A stretch of DNA of 64,000 bases from Myxococcota bacterium (GTDB lineage Bacteria > Myxococcota > UBA727 > JAHDBA01): contig JAHDBA010000008.1 of NCBI GenBank assembly GCA_020630615.1, positions 1 to 64,000 of the forward strand. The letters are read 5' to 3'. A model generated the notes under the pieces. It did no database searches. It was not told where the DNA came from and worked only from the letters and a program-made list of their open reading frames with translations. The position numbers and the translations under genes are program-made. Positions within the stretch are counted from its first letter, which is position 1. Every line of letters starts with the position of its first letter. This document shows positions 44,299 to 52,877 of this stretch, one piece after another.

Positions 44299-45228
44299 CT
44301 ATTTTACCCATTCTCGTGGCGCTCGTAAAACTTGCATTGTTTCATCTTCAAGGGATCCTTCGGCGATCACGTGATCATCATCCCACATTGCATTGCGCGG
44401 AAGTGACATGAGGATACTTTTAGTTCTCCCACGTGTTTTCAAACCAAAATGCGTCCCGCGATCGTGGATCAAATTAAACTCGACATATCGGCCGCGACGT
44501 AAGCGTTGCCAAATTTGATGTCTGTCATTGAAAGTGGTGCTAACCCGCCGATCCAGAATTGGGCAATAAAGTCTAGGGAACGACGATGCTGCATCTTGCA
44601 TAAAGCCCAAGATCTCAGATTTCGATTTCGAAGAGGACGATTCCTGAAGGCGATCAAAGAAGATGCCTCCGACACCACGTGCCTCGTCACGATGCGATAA
44701 CCAAAAGTAGTCATCGCAGGTCTTTTTTGCTTTGTGATACTCCAACACACCGTGACGTTCACATAATGCTTTCAAGTGTGTATGAAAGTCGACAGAGTCT
44801 TCTTCAATGACATAGGCGGGGCTTAAATCAGCGCCACCTCCAAACCACCATTGCGATGTACCTGAAAGATCGAGAAGTTCGAAATACCGATAGTTTGCGT
44901 GCACTGTGGGGGCAAAAGGGTTTTGAGGGTGCAGTACCAAGCTGATTCCAGTGGCATAGAAATTAAGATCTTTGGGAACAGATTCCCAACCACTCAAACT
45001 CTGTGCTTCGGGTGGAAGCTTGCCCCAGACAGCCGAAACATTCACTCCTGCTCTTTCAAAGATGGTGTTGTCTCGTATTGAGGTGCTCAGGCCAACCCCG
45101 CCTGCATCACGAACCCATTCTTCATGGACAAACTTTTCTTGGCTACGCTCTTCGAGTTCCGTAAGAATTTCCTTCTGAGATTTTAAGAGGAAGGAATGAA
45201 AATCTCTTGCAAACGTAGAACCTTCCAT
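44299..45228 (-). CDS. hemF: coproporphyrinogen III oxidase, aerobic
   Basis: 309 residues with AGAGGATT before the ATG. Family blocks: GGVGLSTSIRDNTIFERAGVNVSAVWG, WWFGGGADLSPAY, CDDYFWLSHRDEARGVGGIFFD, RRGRYVEFNLIHDRGTHFGLKT and ILMSLPRNAMW. It converts coproporphyrinogen III to protoporphyrinogen IX with O2, so the organism makes haem under air. Confidence 0.95.
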   Translation of the reverse strand: MEGSTFARDFHSFLLKSQKEILTELEERSQEKFVHEEWVRDAGGVGLSTSIRDNTIFERAGVNVSAVWGKLPPEAQSLSGWESVPKDLNFYATGISLVLHPQNPFAPTVHANYRYFELLDLSGTSQWWFGGGADLSPAYVIEEDSVDFHTHLKALCERHGVLEYHKAKKTCDDYFWLSHRDEARGVGGIFFDRLQESSSSKSKSEILGFMQDAASSFPRLYCPILDRRVSTTFNDRHQIWQRLRRGRYVEFNLIHDRGTHFGLKTRGRTKSILMSLPRNAMWDDDHVIAEGSLEDETMQVLRAPREWVK

Positions 45229-45304
45229 TGTGAATCCTCTTCCAAAGACGACTTAGACTTCCAGTATTCGAACTCAAAAAAACGAAGTATTATCAAGGGT
45301 GACC

Positions 45305-46465
45305 TTAACGAGGGCCGCAGTCGCTACAGTCGGATCCGTACTCACACACAAGTGAGAGAGAGCCTTGGCCTCCATCATCACAGATACCATCGTTATTAAA
45401 AATGCAGTCATCGTTGCAAAGGGTATCGTCCCATGGGTCAGACCAATCGGATGCGTCGGGTATGTCTGCGCTGTCACGGATACCACAGTCAAAACAGTCA
45501 CTACCAAAGTCACAAACGTTGGTTGTTGATGAAGAGCCGCCATCATCACATTCACCATCCATTGCATATTGACAGCTATCGCTACAGAGCTCGTTCGTAT
45601 TTGGAGATGCATCGGAATCTGAGCGAGTGCCGCAATCGGAGCAGTCACTCCCTAGCGCACAGTAGGATGTTATCGACCCGAACCCCCCATCATCACATTC
45701 TCCGTCGAAAGCATATTCACAGGTTTCAGTACACATTGGGTTTGAGCTTGTATTCGTAGTATCCGGCTCTGTGTTACCTGTAGCTGGAATGCTTGGTATA
45801 CCGCTACAATCGGAACAGTCTGTTCCAGGTGCGCAGAAGTCGTAAATTGGATCTTGCGTTCCATCGTCACAAATACCATCGTTTGAGTATAGACAGGAAT
45901 CGTCACACACATCGGAGCTCGAATCCGAATCTGTGTTCGAAGTGTTATCCGACGTTACATCTGCGTTCGTACCTGTGTTTCCGTTTCCGTTTGTATTTAT
46001 ATTGCCAGGCGAAGTTGCTGTTGAGCCGTTGTTTGACGATTGATTTTCATCGTTACTACTCTCTGTCGTTTCGACATAGCTCTCATTGCGACAGACGTTT
46101 TCGATACATTCACAACTTTGATTTGCACAACCAAATACTGCGTCGCAATCGTCTGTGCGAACACAATTTTCACTTGTGTTAAGCTCTCGGCACTCCAGTC
46201 GCTCTGGGTCACAAACGTGACCATCAACACAGTCAAGGTCTGTAGCACATGTTGTATCTGCTCCAATACCCACCGTTACGCATTGACCAAAACGACACAG
46301 GTAAGGGCCGCTACAGTCCGAGTCTTGCGTGCAATAAGCCTCCTCCCAAAAGTCGGCAACACTTTGGGCTTGAATCGCATTGTCAGACGACCCACCATCC
46401 GAAAAACATCCACTGCTCAGAGACCCAACGCATATCAAACTAGAAAGTACAAAAAGTCTGTTCAT
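45305..46465 (-). CDS. lipoprotein with four Cys-rich tandem repeats
   Basis: 386 residues from the ATG at 46465 (GGGAG upstream). Lipoprotein signal ends LSSGC. A first Cys-rich part (CSGPYLCRFGQC, CVDGHVCDPERLEC) and a Ser/Asn/Thr linker lead to four repeats at about residues 186-222, 244-281, 293-330 and 349-386. Each has C-x3-C-x7-C-x11-C-x5-C-x2-C around DGxCDDG and GSDCxDCG. The acidic DDG loops suggest metal or ligand binding. Probably surface-exposed; function unknown. Confidence 0.82.
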   Translation of the reverse strand: MNRLFVLSSLICVGSLSSGCFSDGGSSDNAIQAQSVADFWEEAYCTQDSDCSGPYLCRFGQCVTVGIGADTTCATDLDCVDGHVCDPERLECRELNTSENCVRTDDCDAVFGCANQSCECIENVCRNESYVETTESSNDENQSSNNGSTATSPGNINTNGNGNTGTNADVTSDNTSNTDSDSSSDVCDDSCLYSNDGICDDGTQDPIYDFCAPGTDCSDCSGIPSIPATGNTEPDTTNTSSNPMCTETCEYAFDGECDDGGFGSITSYCALGSDCSDCGTRSDSDASPNTNELCSDSCQYAMDGECDDGGSSSTTNVCDFGSDCFDCGIRDSADIPDASDWSDPWDDTLCNDDCIFNNDGICDDGGQGSLSLVCEYGSDCSDCGPR

Positions 46466-46599
46466 AAGTGCTCCCATCGTGAGACTGACAACAATGGGGT
46501 AAAAAATCAAACCACTCTTAAACTTAAGTATTCGTACAGTCTGAGAAGAAATTTCGAAGAGTTTCTCTCAAGAAGGGCGGACTCTTCATCGCACTTTGG

Positions 46600-47052
46600 C
46601 TAAGTTAGGTAGCGTTGGCATTGCTCGAGTACTTTCGGCGCAACACGTTCTTCGATCACTTGGCGCTTGCTTGCTAAAGCAACGATTTCCGAAAACGTTA
46701 AGGTGTTGCTTCGCCAATGTCGTTTTAGCTTATCCTCCTCTGACATGTGAACCAGTCTCGCAACGGCCTCGTAAGCCATCCATAAATCGTCCACCACCGC
46801 GCCTTCAGGGTTGGCACTGTCTTGCAGATAGTCTTGTTGCTCCGCGATGTAGAGCGCGGCTGCAGCAGAGAGATGTCTTACCGATGCGGAAAAATCGCAA
46901 TCGAGAGGAACTCGTCGAAGAAAATAAAACAATGCAGGCATACGCTGATAAAAAGGAACAAGATGGTCCCCGAAACGTTTTGCGAAGCGCGTTGAGTCTT
47001 GTACCCGAAGGGTAAGCAAATCTGCATAGTGGTCCAAAGCATAACGAAACAT
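46600..47052 (-). CDS. small helical protein, possibly DUF1232/YkvA-like
   Basis: 150 residues with GGGGAG before the ATG. Helical, with HLSAAAALYIAEQQDYLQDSANPEG and VVDDLWMAYEAVARLV resembling the YkvA/DUF1232 helix pair with its DD; the match is weak. It is the last gene of the 50266-46600 minus-strand cluster, 40 bases after the EnvC-like gene. Confidence 0.6.
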   Translation of the reverse strand: MFRYALDHYADLLTLRVQDSTRFAKRFGDHLVPFYQRMPALFYFLRRVPLDCDFSASVRHLSAAAALYIAEQQDYLQDSANPEGAVVDDLWMAYEAVARLVHMSEEDKLKRHWRSNTLTFSEIVALASKRQVIEERVAPKVLEQCQRYLT

Positions 47053-47091
47053 TCAAACTCCCCTGCAACAGCGTACCTATCCCAGTCTAGC

Positions 47092-48255
47092 CTATTCTGA
47101 AAAACCTTGATTCGAAATTTTTCTACCACTACGAAGTTCGAAATAGAGTCCGTCCAAACCCTTTTGTACACTTCGTCCACTGGTGCCAAGTTGTTCTCCC
47201 CGATTCACTGTATCGCCTTCTCGAACGAGCATCTCTTGAAGGTTACCATAAAGACTGATTCTCCGATTGGCGTGTTGCAGAACCACCAAATTCCCGAAGC
47301 CACTTTGTGCTTGAGTGAGGATTACTTTCCCAGGTGCAGTGGCATAAACTGGGCTTCCTTGAGGTGTTGTAAAAAAGTGAGTGTTTTGTGGGCCTTCGTC
47401 GCCATTTTGGTCCATGAAGCGACTCTTCGCAAAAGCTTGCGGCCCAAGAGGATGTGCAATCGTAAAGGGAAAGTGTTTTAGGGTTTCTTTCTTTTGATGC
47501 TGAAGATCCAACTCCACTTTCCTTCGCAAAGCCATTAGGTTTCGAAATTGAATCATCGAGCTGTCTTTGGATTCTTCAATCGCACTCAATGCACGCTCCT
47601 TTTCCTTAAGTTGTTCGACAAGCGCATTCTCGAGTCTCAAGAGCTTCTCGTAATCTTCGAGAGTCTCTTGGTAGCGAGCCTCGATTTTGCGGAGATTGAC
47701 TTCCAACGCCTGAAGATCAAGACGCAAGGATTCGCACTGGTTCAATCGTATCTCAAAGAGTTCTTGAACACGCTTGTCGGGAAGTGGATTGGACCGTGCC
47801 TCGCTTTGAAGTGAATTTTGCACTAAAATACCAAGGTGGTTTTGATACTTTTCCAAGTTTTCCTTTAATGTCGAATCCATGTCCTTCAAATAGCTCAAGT
47901 GCCGTCGTTCAGCTTTCAACGCGATAAGAAGTTTCGATCGGGTTCGAATACTCTTTTCGAAGTCAAGATTGAGTTCCCGCCATGACAAACGCTCACTTTT
48001 TTCTTGGTTCATTCCATGACGAATGCGTTTGCGAAGTCGATTCATACGCATTTCAATTGTTTGAACTTCATCCAGAAGACGTAGTCGTTCGTCTTCTGAA
48101 AAAGGTTGTGTTGTGGACGACTCGTTAGAGGAAGCGTCGCTGTTCGCAGAGGCCCAAAGCGAAAAAAAGAACGACACGGTCCATACCCATACACAATGGA
48201 CGTTCAAGAGCCGAAAAGGTCTTGGGTGTCCAAGGAGGCGGTCTACACTATACAT
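47092..48255 (-). CDS. EnvC-like murein hydrolase activator with degenerate LytM domain
   Basis: 387 residues from the ATG at 48255 (GTG at 48270 possible). A signal region (CVWVWTVSFFFSLWASA) is followed by about 220 residues of coiled coil rich in Glu, Arg and Leu, then a C-terminal LytM/M23 domain: TTPQGSPVYATAPGKVILTQ, GFGNLVVLQHANRRISLYGNLQ, GDTVNRGEQLGTSG and GLYFELRSG. The zinc ligands of active M23 enzymes (HxxxD and HxH) are missing, as in E. coli EnvC, which activates amidases and is held by FtsX. Overlaps the FtsX-like gene by a few bases. Confidence 0.82.
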   Translation of the reverse strand: MYSVDRLLGHPRPFRLLNVHCVWVWTVSFFFSLWASANSDASSNESSTTQPFSEDERLRLLDEVQTIEMRMNRLRKRIRHGMNQEKSERLSWRELNLDFEKSIRTRSKLLIALKAERRHLSYLKDMDSTLKENLEKYQNHLGILVQNSLQSEARSNPLPDKRVQELFEIRLNQCESLRLDLQALEVNLRKIEARYQETLEDYEKLLRLENALVEQLKEKERALSAIEESKDSSMIQFRNLMALRRKVELDLQHQKKETLKHFPFTIAHPLGPQAFAKSRFMDQNGDEGPQNTHFFTTPQGSPVYATAPGKVILTQAQSGFGNLVVLQHANRRISLYGNLQEMLVREGDTVNRGEQLGTSGRSVQKGLDGLYFELRSGRKISNQGFSE

Positions 48256-49108
48256 CTGAACCCGAATCACGTTGTATCAAAGACTCTCTTAAGTAATTCA
48301 TTGAACGAGGACTATTCGTCTCCGTCATTCTCAGTGAAAGTGCAATGACAAGAGACCAACACAGTCCAATTGCGGTGAGTAGGATGCATGTCGCCAAACG
48401 ATGGAGATTGAAATAATCGTTGAAGGCTCTTACGCCAAAGACTGCTGGGAACAACCCTAAAGTGCCCGAAGCAACCACAGCCCAAATCGCACCCTCAAAC
48501 CAGAGCTTTAAGAGATTAAGCCTTCGGTTTCTGGCACTCGCACCCTGGGAACACCAGCGCAGCAGATTGGTCATCGGCTCCCAGAAGCTGAGTATCCAGC
48601 CCTTCAAGAGAAATGGTAAGACAACCACGAGTATCATCAAAAGGAGTTTCAATACCCTATCCTCTTCACGCTCAGCACTCTTTGGGGAACTCTGTTGGGG
48701 TTGAAGCCAGGTTTCATCATTCGTATTGCAGTATTCCTTTAACCTTGAGTCAACTGTCGGAGACTCGACTTGCCCCTTTGCGCTCCACGCAACATGCCTT
48801 CTTAAGCCTGCGAGTGATGCGCCCTTGGTATCAAGGTCTTTGAAGAGCGAGCGAGCAAATTCTTCAGGAGCCTGAAGTGTCACAGTGCCCAAGCTCGAAC
48901 CAATTTCTCTTTCAAGAAGCTCAATTTGGAGACGAGCATCATCCTTACTCATCGCATGAAAGAAGAGAGTGAACTCAAATTGCTGATCGTTTTCTTGCGT
49001 TTGTGCTTTGATGTAAAGACCACTACCTAAAGTGAGTCCCGTCAAGATCGCAAACGCCAGAGCTACCAGCGGCCGTCCCCAAACAATCGATGATGACATT
49101 CTGGACAT
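48248..49108 (-). CDS. FtsX-like membrane protein
   Basis: 286 residues. Topology: TM1 at about residues 12-33, an extracytoplasmic domain of roughly 120 residues (FEFTLFFHAMSKDDARLQIELLEREI, VTLQAPEEFARSLF), then three more helices (VLKLLLMILVVVLPFLLKGWI, LWFEGAIWAVVASGTLGLFPAVF, LATCILLTAIGLCWSLVIALSL). That is the FtsX layout, and the first domain sits where FtsX binds EnvC. It lies between the FtsE-like and EnvC-like genes. Sequence identity to FtsX by eye is low, so the call rests on topology and order. Confidence 0.7.
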   Translation of the reverse strand: MSRMSSSIVWGRPLVALAFAILTGLTLGSGLYIKAQTQENDQQFEFTLFFHAMSKDDARLQIELLEREIGSSLGTVTLQAPEEFARSLFKDLDTKGASLAGLRRHVAWSAKGQVESPTVDSRLKEYCNTNDETWLQPQQSSPKSAEREEDRVLKLLLMILVVVLPFLLKGWILSFWEPMTNLLRWCSQGASARNRRLNLLKLWFEGAIWAVVASGTLGLFPAVFGVRAFNDYFNLHRLATCILLTAIGLCWSLVIALSLRMTETNSPRSMNYLRESLIQRDSGSDV

Positions 49109-49126
49109 AAGCTTAGACTTTCATAT

Positions 49127-49726
49127 TCATGTTATTTTGAGTAGAGAGCTTCCATCAAAAATATAGTGGTGCGTTGGAAACCCTTCAAATCGAAGACTCC
49201 CTCGACCGCTGGCCAATAGAAGAACTTCCTCCTGGCGGAAAAGATCGAGGATTCCCATGAGAGCTTCTCGCATCGGTGCCCGCATACAATCAAAGAGATT
49301 TACAACCATAAGGGTCTGACAACCACGGCTCCAAGCCATAAGCGCAGCGCTCAGCAACTGAATATCCGAGTGAACACTTTCAATACGTCGTTCACCCAGC
49401 TCAAGCCATGCATCCATTAAAGGCTTTACTTGCTTTGGGTTTTCCAAGTGCTTGACTTTGTCTCGCGTTTGACTTTGCTTCAAATGCCAATTCAAAGTTC
49501 GATTTGTGACCCAGGGATAGGTATCGTCGATAACTTGCGACGCATCTCTTACAGCGATACCTAAACTTTGGGTCGAAAGACGAAGAGAATGAAAGAGTGC
49601 ATTGCTTTCATGACGGCTAAGCCCTGAGAAGTAGTGCAAATGCGAGTGTTTAAACTCGAGTGTCTCTTCATGCAAGCAAAAGGGCATCTTGTTTTCTGAG
49701 AGCCACTGATTTGAAATCGAGAGCAT
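49127..49726 (-). CDS. FtsE-like protein lacking ABC ATPase motifs
   Basis: 199 residues. Placed directly before an FtsX-like gene, and alignable by eye with FtsE (about 220 residues): a Walker A place reads SGLSRHESNAL (no Lys, no GKS/T), the Q-loop place GIAVRDASQVIDDT, the signature place SVHSDIQLLSA (no LSGGE), the Walker B place TLMVVNLFDCM (no DE), and the switch place LLLASGRG (no His). So the fold seems kept and the chemistry lost. It cannot be an ATPase if this reading is right. An unrelated protein in FtsE position is the alternative. Confidence 0.6.
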   Translation of the reverse strand: MLSISNQWLSENKMPFCLHEETLEFKHSHLHYFSGLSRHESNALFHSLRLSTQSLGIAVRDASQVIDDTYPWVTNRTLNWHLKQSQTRDKVKHLENPKQVKPLMDAWLELGERRIESVHSDIQLLSAALMAWSRGCQTLMVVNLFDCMRAPMREALMGILDLFRQEEVLLLASGRGSLRFEGFPTHHYIFDGSSLLKIT

Positions 49727-49735
49727 CGTTGCGTT

Positions 49736-50266
49736 CTATACCCAACTTTTGGCTTCTTCAAAAAGACGAATCAATGCGCGCTTGCATAGCTCCAGCTCGG
49801 TGTCGATTCCTGCATCACCAGAAAGCAATACGAGCGTCTCCAAGGAGCAAGCAGGTTTATCACCTTTGATTCGAAACCAGGTGCGTGCCAAGAGACCGTC
49901 ACGACTCGATTGGGTTTCAAAGTGGCTCAAAATAGAATCGAACCCGATAGAAAGACGTTTCAAATGAATATTCGCGGACTCGAGAAGCACTTGTAGTTCT
50001 CGTCTTTGGCTTGGACGCCGTGATTCGTGGTTGATCGTCCATCCTAACAAATCGCTCGTAAGTTTTCGATAGGTCGTATTGATCTCTTGGTGCAGTTCGT
50101 ATGCGTCAACAAAGTTGGGGTCTTGCTCGGCGAGCCGAAGCACACGCCAAAGAGCATGAGCGTGATTCATAATCTGATTGGTAATAAGGGCATCAGGAGA
50201 GCTGGAAGGGATGATCGATCGATTGAGATTTCCAAAGAGTGTGGGTACTTGAGATGTGTAAGTCAT
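49736..50266 (-). CDS. helical protein of unknown function heading the FtsEX-like cluster
   Basis: 176 residues with GAGGATC before the ATG. No signal peptide or membrane helix; mostly helical (QIMNHAHALWRVLRLAEQDPNFVDAYELHQEI, RRELQVLLESANIHLKRLSIGF). No family recognised. Only nine bases separate it from the FtsE-like gene, so it is probably part of that complex or regulates it. Confidence 0.6.
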   Translation of the reverse strand: MTYTSQVPTLFGNLNRSIIPSSSPDALITNQIMNHAHALWRVLRLAEQDPNFVDAYELHQEINTTYRKLTSDLLGWTINHESRRPSQRRELQVLLESANIHLKRLSIGFDSILSHFETQSSRDGLLARTWFRIKGDKPACSLETLVLLSGDAGIDTELELCKRALIRLFEEAKSWV

Positions 50267-50350
50267 GTGATCCTCGGATCACCAGTGTGCCAAAATTCAA
50301 TAGCGATCGAAAGTTTTTACCCGCAACACGTCCCGGTGTCGCACATCTTT

Positions 50351-50917
50351 TTAAGCTGAAAACATTGAGCTAACTTTTCGCCGATTCAGCACTACGAATG
50401 CAAATAGGATTATCAATGGTGAAGCCACAGGGTTAAAGTTTGAGCACACCACGGAGGTATCGCGGGTTTCCTCGTTGTCTTCGTCGGTAGCCACAAGTGT
50501 TGTGCTGGGATCTGCAAGTTGTCTCGGATCGTTTTCGAGTTCTCCCCACTCTTCTTCGATCGTATTCACCCCTATAGGATCGCCTTCAAGCTCGTCCTGA
50601 AACTCTTCGCCACTCCCTTCGCTGTCTTCCGATCCAACACCACCATTCTCTTCATTGTCCTCCTCGCCTGGCTCAAGGGATTTAAGCTTTGAGTCCAAAT
50701 GGGAAAAAGGTTTTTGAATCGCGAGCTGCTCCCCTGCAGGATCTGTCGGACCATCAGAAAGAGCGTGGAGATGTATTCCAACTTGAGCAAGGTCTAGCGT
50801 TGTTCCATCGATAGTATCACCGTATTCACTCCCACATCCACTCAAACCGAAGAGGAAGAGTTGCGCCACGAGAAGATTAAAAAGGATACATGCGTAAGTT
50901 TTAAGAAAAGCAGTCAT
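50351..50917 (-). CDS. acidic lipoprotein-like protein with C-terminal anchor tail
   Basis: 188 residues from the ATG at 50917 (GGAGCG upstream). N-terminal lipoprotein box LFGLSGC, a very acidic Glu/Asp/Gly-rich middle, and a C-terminal tail: Cys in VVCSNFNP, a hydrophobic stretch PLIILFAFVV and the basic end LNRRK. The tail resembles MYXO-CTERM sorting signals. Function unknown. Confidence 0.65.
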   Translation of the reverse strand: MTAFLKTYACILFNLLVAQLFLFGLSGCGSEYGDTIDGTTLDLAQVGIHLHALSDGPTDPAGEQLAIQKPFSHLDSKLKSLEPGEEDNEENGGVGSEDSEGSGEEFQDELEGDPIGVNTIEEEWGELENDPRQLADPSTTLVATDEDNEETRDTSVVCSNFNPVASPLIILFAFVVLNRRKVSSMFSA

Positions 50918-50981
50918 GATACGCTCCATGATGATAATACCATCAACGCAGTGAAAGTATAGCCTCGCAAAGCTCCCGGCT

Positions 50982-52715
50982 TTATTTCTGCCCCGATCGC
51001 TTGCGTCTTGAACTCAGTCGCAGAAATAGCACCGCGAAGAGACCCCAGCTAGAGTAAGAACGACTTTGAGCGCAACCACCAAGTGAATTCAAGTGTTGGC
51101 TTAAAGACTCATTATGCTGCACCAACGCCCTTTCAATCTCATCACGACGATCCTTGGTGACTTGAAGAACACCCTCCTCGTTCACCTCGCTCTCGCGAAT
51201 CAAAAGTGGCATTGCGGTGTTAAAGTCAGGCCATTCTTCGTCTCCAACACCCAATAGAACCCCACCTTGAGGAAGGATTGCTCGCCAAGACGCTTCGGAT
51301 TGGGTCACACCATCATTACACACGATCGTTTTTTCACACTGGGACGTTGCGAAGGTCGTGTTACTCAGTACTCCATCGACGAATATCCAAGAAGTGTCCG
51401 AGGTAGGTTCATCGCTTGGCTCGACATTGACACCACGTGAACTCCATTTTTGTAGACGGAATCCGTTGTTAAGTGAGTTGGTGAACTCTGCAATGGGATC
51501 CATAATGACTCTTTCAATTTCGTCCAAAAGTGCGAGAAGTTTACTCTCATCAACACTCGAAGAAGACAGAAAGGCGTTGAGACTCGAAAAATCAGGCGTA
51601 AATGCTTCTCGTAGTGCAAGCTCAAAATCGTTCACGTCCAATTCAGTGCTTAGAATCTCCCAAAACGCCTCTGGTGAAAGCGACGCGACATCGCCTCTCA
51701 GCGTTGCCAAAACTTGCGCGAGTTGATCACGATTCAATCTGGCTTGAAAGTCCACTACAGACTCTGGTGATTCATCAATCCATACACGACGATTGTCTTC
51801 TGCAAAGATAGTGTTTTTCAATGTGTTGTACGATGGGATCGGATTGTACCAATCAAGATGTGCCAAGTTCGGCTCCGCAATAACGGAGTTCGTTGTAAGA
51901 GGGCCCATTCCACTACTGCTCAATGTCACAAACTCAATCTGTGTTTGGTTATCAATATTTTCAGGTGCGCTCATCGGGAGTGTGAACATCCCTTGTCGCA
52001 TCGATATGTCTTGACGATACGTAATTGAAGGTAGAGTTCGAAATTCTTGATTCGTATTTTCCGCGTGTAAAATGATAAGAGATTTTGGTGTTTCCTGACT
52101 CTTCGAGCGGGCATAAAGTTCTTGTAAAAGAAGCTTATTCCCATTTGAAAGTGCAGCTAGATCTTCGGTGACACTTGCATTATTGAGTAGTGCTTCAAAC
52201 TCGACTACCGATTGAATCCCACTCAAGTCGATGCGCACAAGCCTATGACTCAAAAGCGATGGTCCGGAATAATTTGCTTGAGCAATACCACTATTCCCTT
52301 GATTCTCATCATCCTCGTCGCCGGTCGTGTCGGAATCATCGATTAAAATACTCCCGGCTTGGGCGTTACGGCATTCTCCCTCAACAGAAGTCACGAGCTC
52401 AAAGTTTATCGTTGGGGTTCCGTGCGCTCTAGCGTTAATGAAGCCTGAGCTCACTTGAACATCACGAAGCTCACCGAGAAAGGCGAACCATTGAAAGCTA
52501 TGGAAACTCTCTTCTGTCGCAACACTTAAAACAACCTGCGAAAGACCATTGTCATCGACCTTCAGACTGGCGTGCGCATTGGACAGGACAGGAGCTTCTT
52601 CATCCGCAACAAGGAGGCCAAAAGCGGAAATCGGCCATGACAACAGAATGCAGAAAAGGAGCCCACATAAACCAATTCGTTTTGCAGGTTGAAGACAAAA
52701 ATTGGGCGAACTCAT
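50982..52715 (-). CDS. DUF2330-like secreted protein with MYXO-CTERM-like tail
   Basis: 577 residues with AAGGAGTC before the ATG. A signal (LLFCILLSWPISAFG) starts it. It is a diverged paralogue of the next upstream gene: EASWRAILPQGGVLLGVG compares with EAPWRIELPQGGLVRGIG, and both end with a helical segment then GC and a tail. The tail is GGCAQSRS, hydrophobic SWGLFAVLFL, then RRKRSGQK. Likely exported and anchored to the envelope. Function unknown. Confidence 0.72.
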   Translation of the reverse strand: MSSPNFCLQPAKRIGLCGLLFCILLSWPISAFGLLVADEEAPVLSNAHASLKVDDNGLSQVVLSVATEESFHSFQWFAFLGELRDVQVSSGFINARAHGTPTINFELVTSVEGECRNAQAGSILIDDSDTTGDEDDENQGNSGIAQANYSGPSLLSHRLVRIDLSGIQSVVEFEALLNNASVTEDLAALSNGNKLLLQELYARSKSQETPKSLIILHAENTNQEFRTLPSITYRQDISMRQGMFTLPMSAPENIDNQTQIEFVTLSSSGMGPLTTNSVIAEPNLAHLDWYNPIPSYNTLKNTIFAEDNRRVWIDESPESVVDFQARLNRDQLAQVLATLRGDVASLSPEAFWEILSTELDVNDFELALREAFTPDFSSLNAFLSSSSVDESKLLALLDEIERVIMDPIAEFTNSLNNGFRLQKWSSRGVNVEPSDEPTSDTSWIFVDGVLSNTTFATSQCEKTIVCNDGVTQSEASWRAILPQGGVLLGVGDEEWPDFNTAMPLLIRESEVNEEGVLQVTKDRRDEIERALVQHNESLSQHLNSLGGCAQSRSYSSWGLFAVLFLRLSSRRKRSGQK

Positions 52716-52813
52716 TGTGACTCCTTAAGCCATCGCATCACCATTCGAAAATGGTTTCAACTTGAATTGACTAACCTTTTTCAAGCTACAAAAAACCTTC
52801 GCCAAATTCAAAA

Positions 52814-52842
52814 AAACGCGAGGTTGATTATCCCTCGCGTTT
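52814..52842 (-). terminator. intrinsic terminator between two DUF2330 genes
   Basis: Perfect 10-bp stem AAACGCGAGG / CCTCGCGTTT with a 9-nt loop; on the minus strand a T-run follows. It ends the gene at 52878. Confidence 0.88.
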
Positions 52843-52877
52843 CGTCGCTATCGTTCTTTTGTGCTTTTAACGGTGCT

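Noticed and set aside
46040-46603. 187-codon plus-strand frame opposite the Cys-repeat lipoprotein
   Set aside because: Composition mirrors the Cys/Ser-rich gene on the other strand; no ribosome site.
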